Source: an uncultured Planctomycetaceae bacterium (GTDB lineage Bacteria > Planctomycetota > Planctomycetia > Pirellulales > Thermoguttaceae). From it: 56,407 nt of DNA. The notes under the pieces are model-generated. The model did no database searches, was not told the origin of the DNA, and saw only the letters and a program-made list of their open reading frames with translations. Shown one piece after another: positions 54,794 to 56,407 of this stretch (the first letter of the stretch is position 1; the number at the start of each line of letters is the position of its first letter). Position numbers and translations under genes: made by a program. Location of the stretch: NCBI GenBank assembly GCA_946408825.1, contig CAMJTU010000025.1:1-56407 (forward strand). Direction: 5' to 3'.

Positions 54794-56407
54794 ATGGAAA
54801 GCGCGACCAATTCCAACATTAAGAACGATCGTCGCGAGTTGTGCGGCAAGACGTTGGGCGACTACACTGTTATCCGACGAATTGGCGGCGGAGCGACTTC
54901 CGACGTTTTTCTTGCGAAACAGAACTCCCTTGGGCGCAACGTCGCGCTTAAAATTCTCAAGGACGATTTGTCCCAAGACGAGACTTATGTGCGACGTTTT
55001 ATTCATGAGGCCCGCGCCGCCGCGAAGCTCGAACACCCGAACGTCGTTCGAATCTATGAGGTTGGCGAACTGACTGACGATTCCGCAGTCAAGAGGCGTT
55101 GGTTTTTGACAAAGAAGGGTCGATCTCAATCGAAAATCTATCGCTTCATCGCACAGGAATACGTCGCGGGACTCAGTCTCGCGCAGTATTTGCACCGTAA
55201 CGGGCCTCTTTCGATCGATCAGACTTTCGCCGCGATGGAACAGGTTGCGTGCGCGCTAAAGCGCGCCTCCGATTTCAAACTGATCCATCGCGACGTTAAG
55301 CCGGAAAATATCATTCTTGACTCGTCTGGCGTCGTTCATGTCGTCGATTTCGGTTTGGCGCGTCCAAGCGAAGCTAACGACGCGACCTGGACGGACGTTT
55401 CTCTCACTAGAACGGGGGTTGCGTTAGGCACTCCTCTGTATATGAGTCCCGAACAAGCGCGGGGTCAGAAGCTTGATTCACGAAGCGACGTTTACTCGCT
55501 GGGTGTAACGGCTTATCATATGCTTATTGGAGACGTTCCCTTTCGGGGAGAGTCGCCGTTAGCCGTCGTTCTAAAGCACCTTAACGAGAAACCGCGTCCT
55601 ATTCGTGAACTACGTCCCGACACGCCTGAGGCGCTTGCTCGTCTTGTCGAACGAATGCTTGCCAAAAATCCAGACGATCGCCCTTCGTCTCCCGCTTCGC
55701 TTCTTCAGGAACTTCGTGACGCAAAAATCGAGTATCTTCGCGAGTCTCCGACTCGTGACATGCAAGAAATAACAGCCCAAGGCGACGCGAACGTTCTTGG
55801 CGATTCGACAGGCTTCTCGCTTGGAACTAACATATGTTCTCAATCTTCCTCGAATGGGAACGGTTCAGGCCAAACAGAGGGCGATTCAAGGGAGTCCGAC
55901 GAAGGCGTTTTTTCTTCCTTTTTTCAAACTGACGAAGAACGCAAGAGCTTTGAACATGCGCTTAGTACGACCGCAGTTTCCATGGAATGGCGCGCCAATA
56001 TTGAAGAACTCGAATCGATTCGAAACGTTCGAGAACGCTTTTGGACGCCCAGCCGTATCGCGTTGACGTCGATAACGACTGCATTTGCGTTTTTAGTGGG
56101 CGGCGGACTATTGATTCTAAGGAATACTCGTCTTAGCGCCGCTCCCCCGGAACCTCCGCTAACGATCCAACGTTTCAACACCGTTGAGGAACAGTATGTT
56201 TTTGCTCTTCAGACGGGCGCTGTCGACGCATGGAAGAGTGTGATTGAATATTTTCCGAACGACAAGTATTGGACCCGTCGGGCAGAACGCCAACTCGCTC
56301 TTGAGTATGTGGTCGAAGACGACGTCGAGTCGGCCGATAAACTCTTCAAAAGCTTAGCGGCCGATTCGTCTGACGTAGAGTTTGATCCGTTTCCTCTCGC
56401 CGGCGTC
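54794..56407 (+). CDS. Hanks-type (PknB-like) Ser/Thr protein kinase, C-terminus cut by window edge
   Basis: At least 538 residues are encoded, open at the window end. The kinase domain (about residues 23-290) has a Gly loop IGGGATSDVFLAK, the ATP-binding Lys in VALKIL, the catalytic loop HRDVKPENIIL, DFGLA, and GTPLYMSPEQ in place of the APE motif. All catalytic residues are present. A Ser/Gly-rich linker follows. One transmembrane helix (about 420-440, IALTSITTAFAFLVGGGLLIL) then leads to a periplasmic helical, TPR-like domain. AGGAG precedes the ATG. This is the intact counterpart of the pseudogene at 53437-53641. Confidence 0.9.
   Translation, partial: MESATNSNIKNDRRELCGKTLGDYTVIRRIGGGATSDVFLAKQNSLGRNVALKILKDDLSQDETYVRRFIHEARAAAKLEHPNVVRIYEVGELTDDSAVKRRWFLTKKGRSQSKIYRFIAQEYVAGLSLAQYLHRNGPLSIDQTFAAMEQVACALKRASDFKLIHRDVKPENIILDSSGVVHVVDFGLARPSEANDATWTDVSLTRTGVALGTPLYMSPEQARGQKLDSRSDVYSLGVTAYHMLIGDVPFRGESPLAVVLKHLNEKPRPIRELRPDTPEALARLVERMLAKNPDDRPSSPASLLQELRDAKIEYLRESPTRDMQEITAQGDANVLGDSTGFSLGTNICSQSSSNGNGSGQTEGDSRESDEGVFSSFFQTDEERKSFEHALSTTAVSMEWRANIEELESIRNVRERFWTPSRIALTSITTAFAFLVGGGLLILRNTRLSAAPPEPPLTIQRFNTVEEQYVFALQTGAVDAWKSVIEYFPNDKYWTRRAERQLALEYVVEDDVESADKLFKSLAADSSDVEFDPFPLAGV

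Overview
The window looks like a chromosomal segment of a planctomycete (Planctomycetota). The evidence is a DUF1559 prepilin-like protein, a SpoIIM / membrane protein / DUF4129-DUF4350 cluster, a groEL-groES-groEL array, a SpoVG with an inserted zinc ribbon, the short 'small basic protein' of the Planctomycetes-Verrucomicrobia-Chlamydiae group, a LemA-M48 pair and a Hanks-type kinase with a C-terminal membrane anchor. I could not assign a genus.

Layout. 1-8.5 kb: a partial LOG-family gene, a divergent membrane-protein operon (SpoIIM, an unknown membrane protein, a DUF4129-DUF4350 fusion), then rlmN, ispE and spoVG ending in a terminator. 9-18.2 kb: a protein-quality-control block (groEL1, groES, groEL2, dnaJ, grpE) followed by an FmdB-type zinc ribbon, yacG, an unknown membrane protein and a divergent MnmE-like GTPase. 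18.5-23.4 kb: one 1628-residue membrane-anchored helical-repeat protein.

24.1-30.9 kb: a compact integrated element of about 6.8 kb. It carries a tyrosine recombinase, a small unknown gene, an excisionase-like HTH gene and a two-gene primase/helicase operon, with no recognisable capsid, tail or conjugation genes. Its non-coding DNA is unusually organised. Two six-copy GTCTACA iteron clusters flank the replication module as exact mirror images in spacing. An 18-bp near-identical direct repeat brackets the element. A strong promoter-terminator pair predicts a roughly 70-nt antisense RNA in the leader of the primase operon, where nested inverted repeats allow alternative folds. This is the best candidate in the window for an undescribed system: a replicating satellite-like element with antisense copy control.

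31-44.4 kb: a solitary Vsr endonuclease, the small basic protein with a structured leader, a WecA-family transferase, a disordered acidic protein, a WbjD/CapG-type sugar epimerase overlapping an AlkA-like glycosylase, a large secreted protein, a LysE-type exporter, a DUF11 lipoprotein-like protein, and a protein whose C-terminal region resembles proteins of conjugative elements. 44.4-49.4 kb: three secreted EF-hand paralogues, then a DUF1559 gene whose leader contains a well-formed cobalamin riboswitch. 49.5-56.4 kb: lemA and an M48 protease, then a duplicated unit of about 1066 bp (Tat-exported metallo-beta-lactamase-fold protein plus the start of a Ser/Thr kinase). The first kinase copy is an eroded pseudogene; the second is intact and runs off the window.
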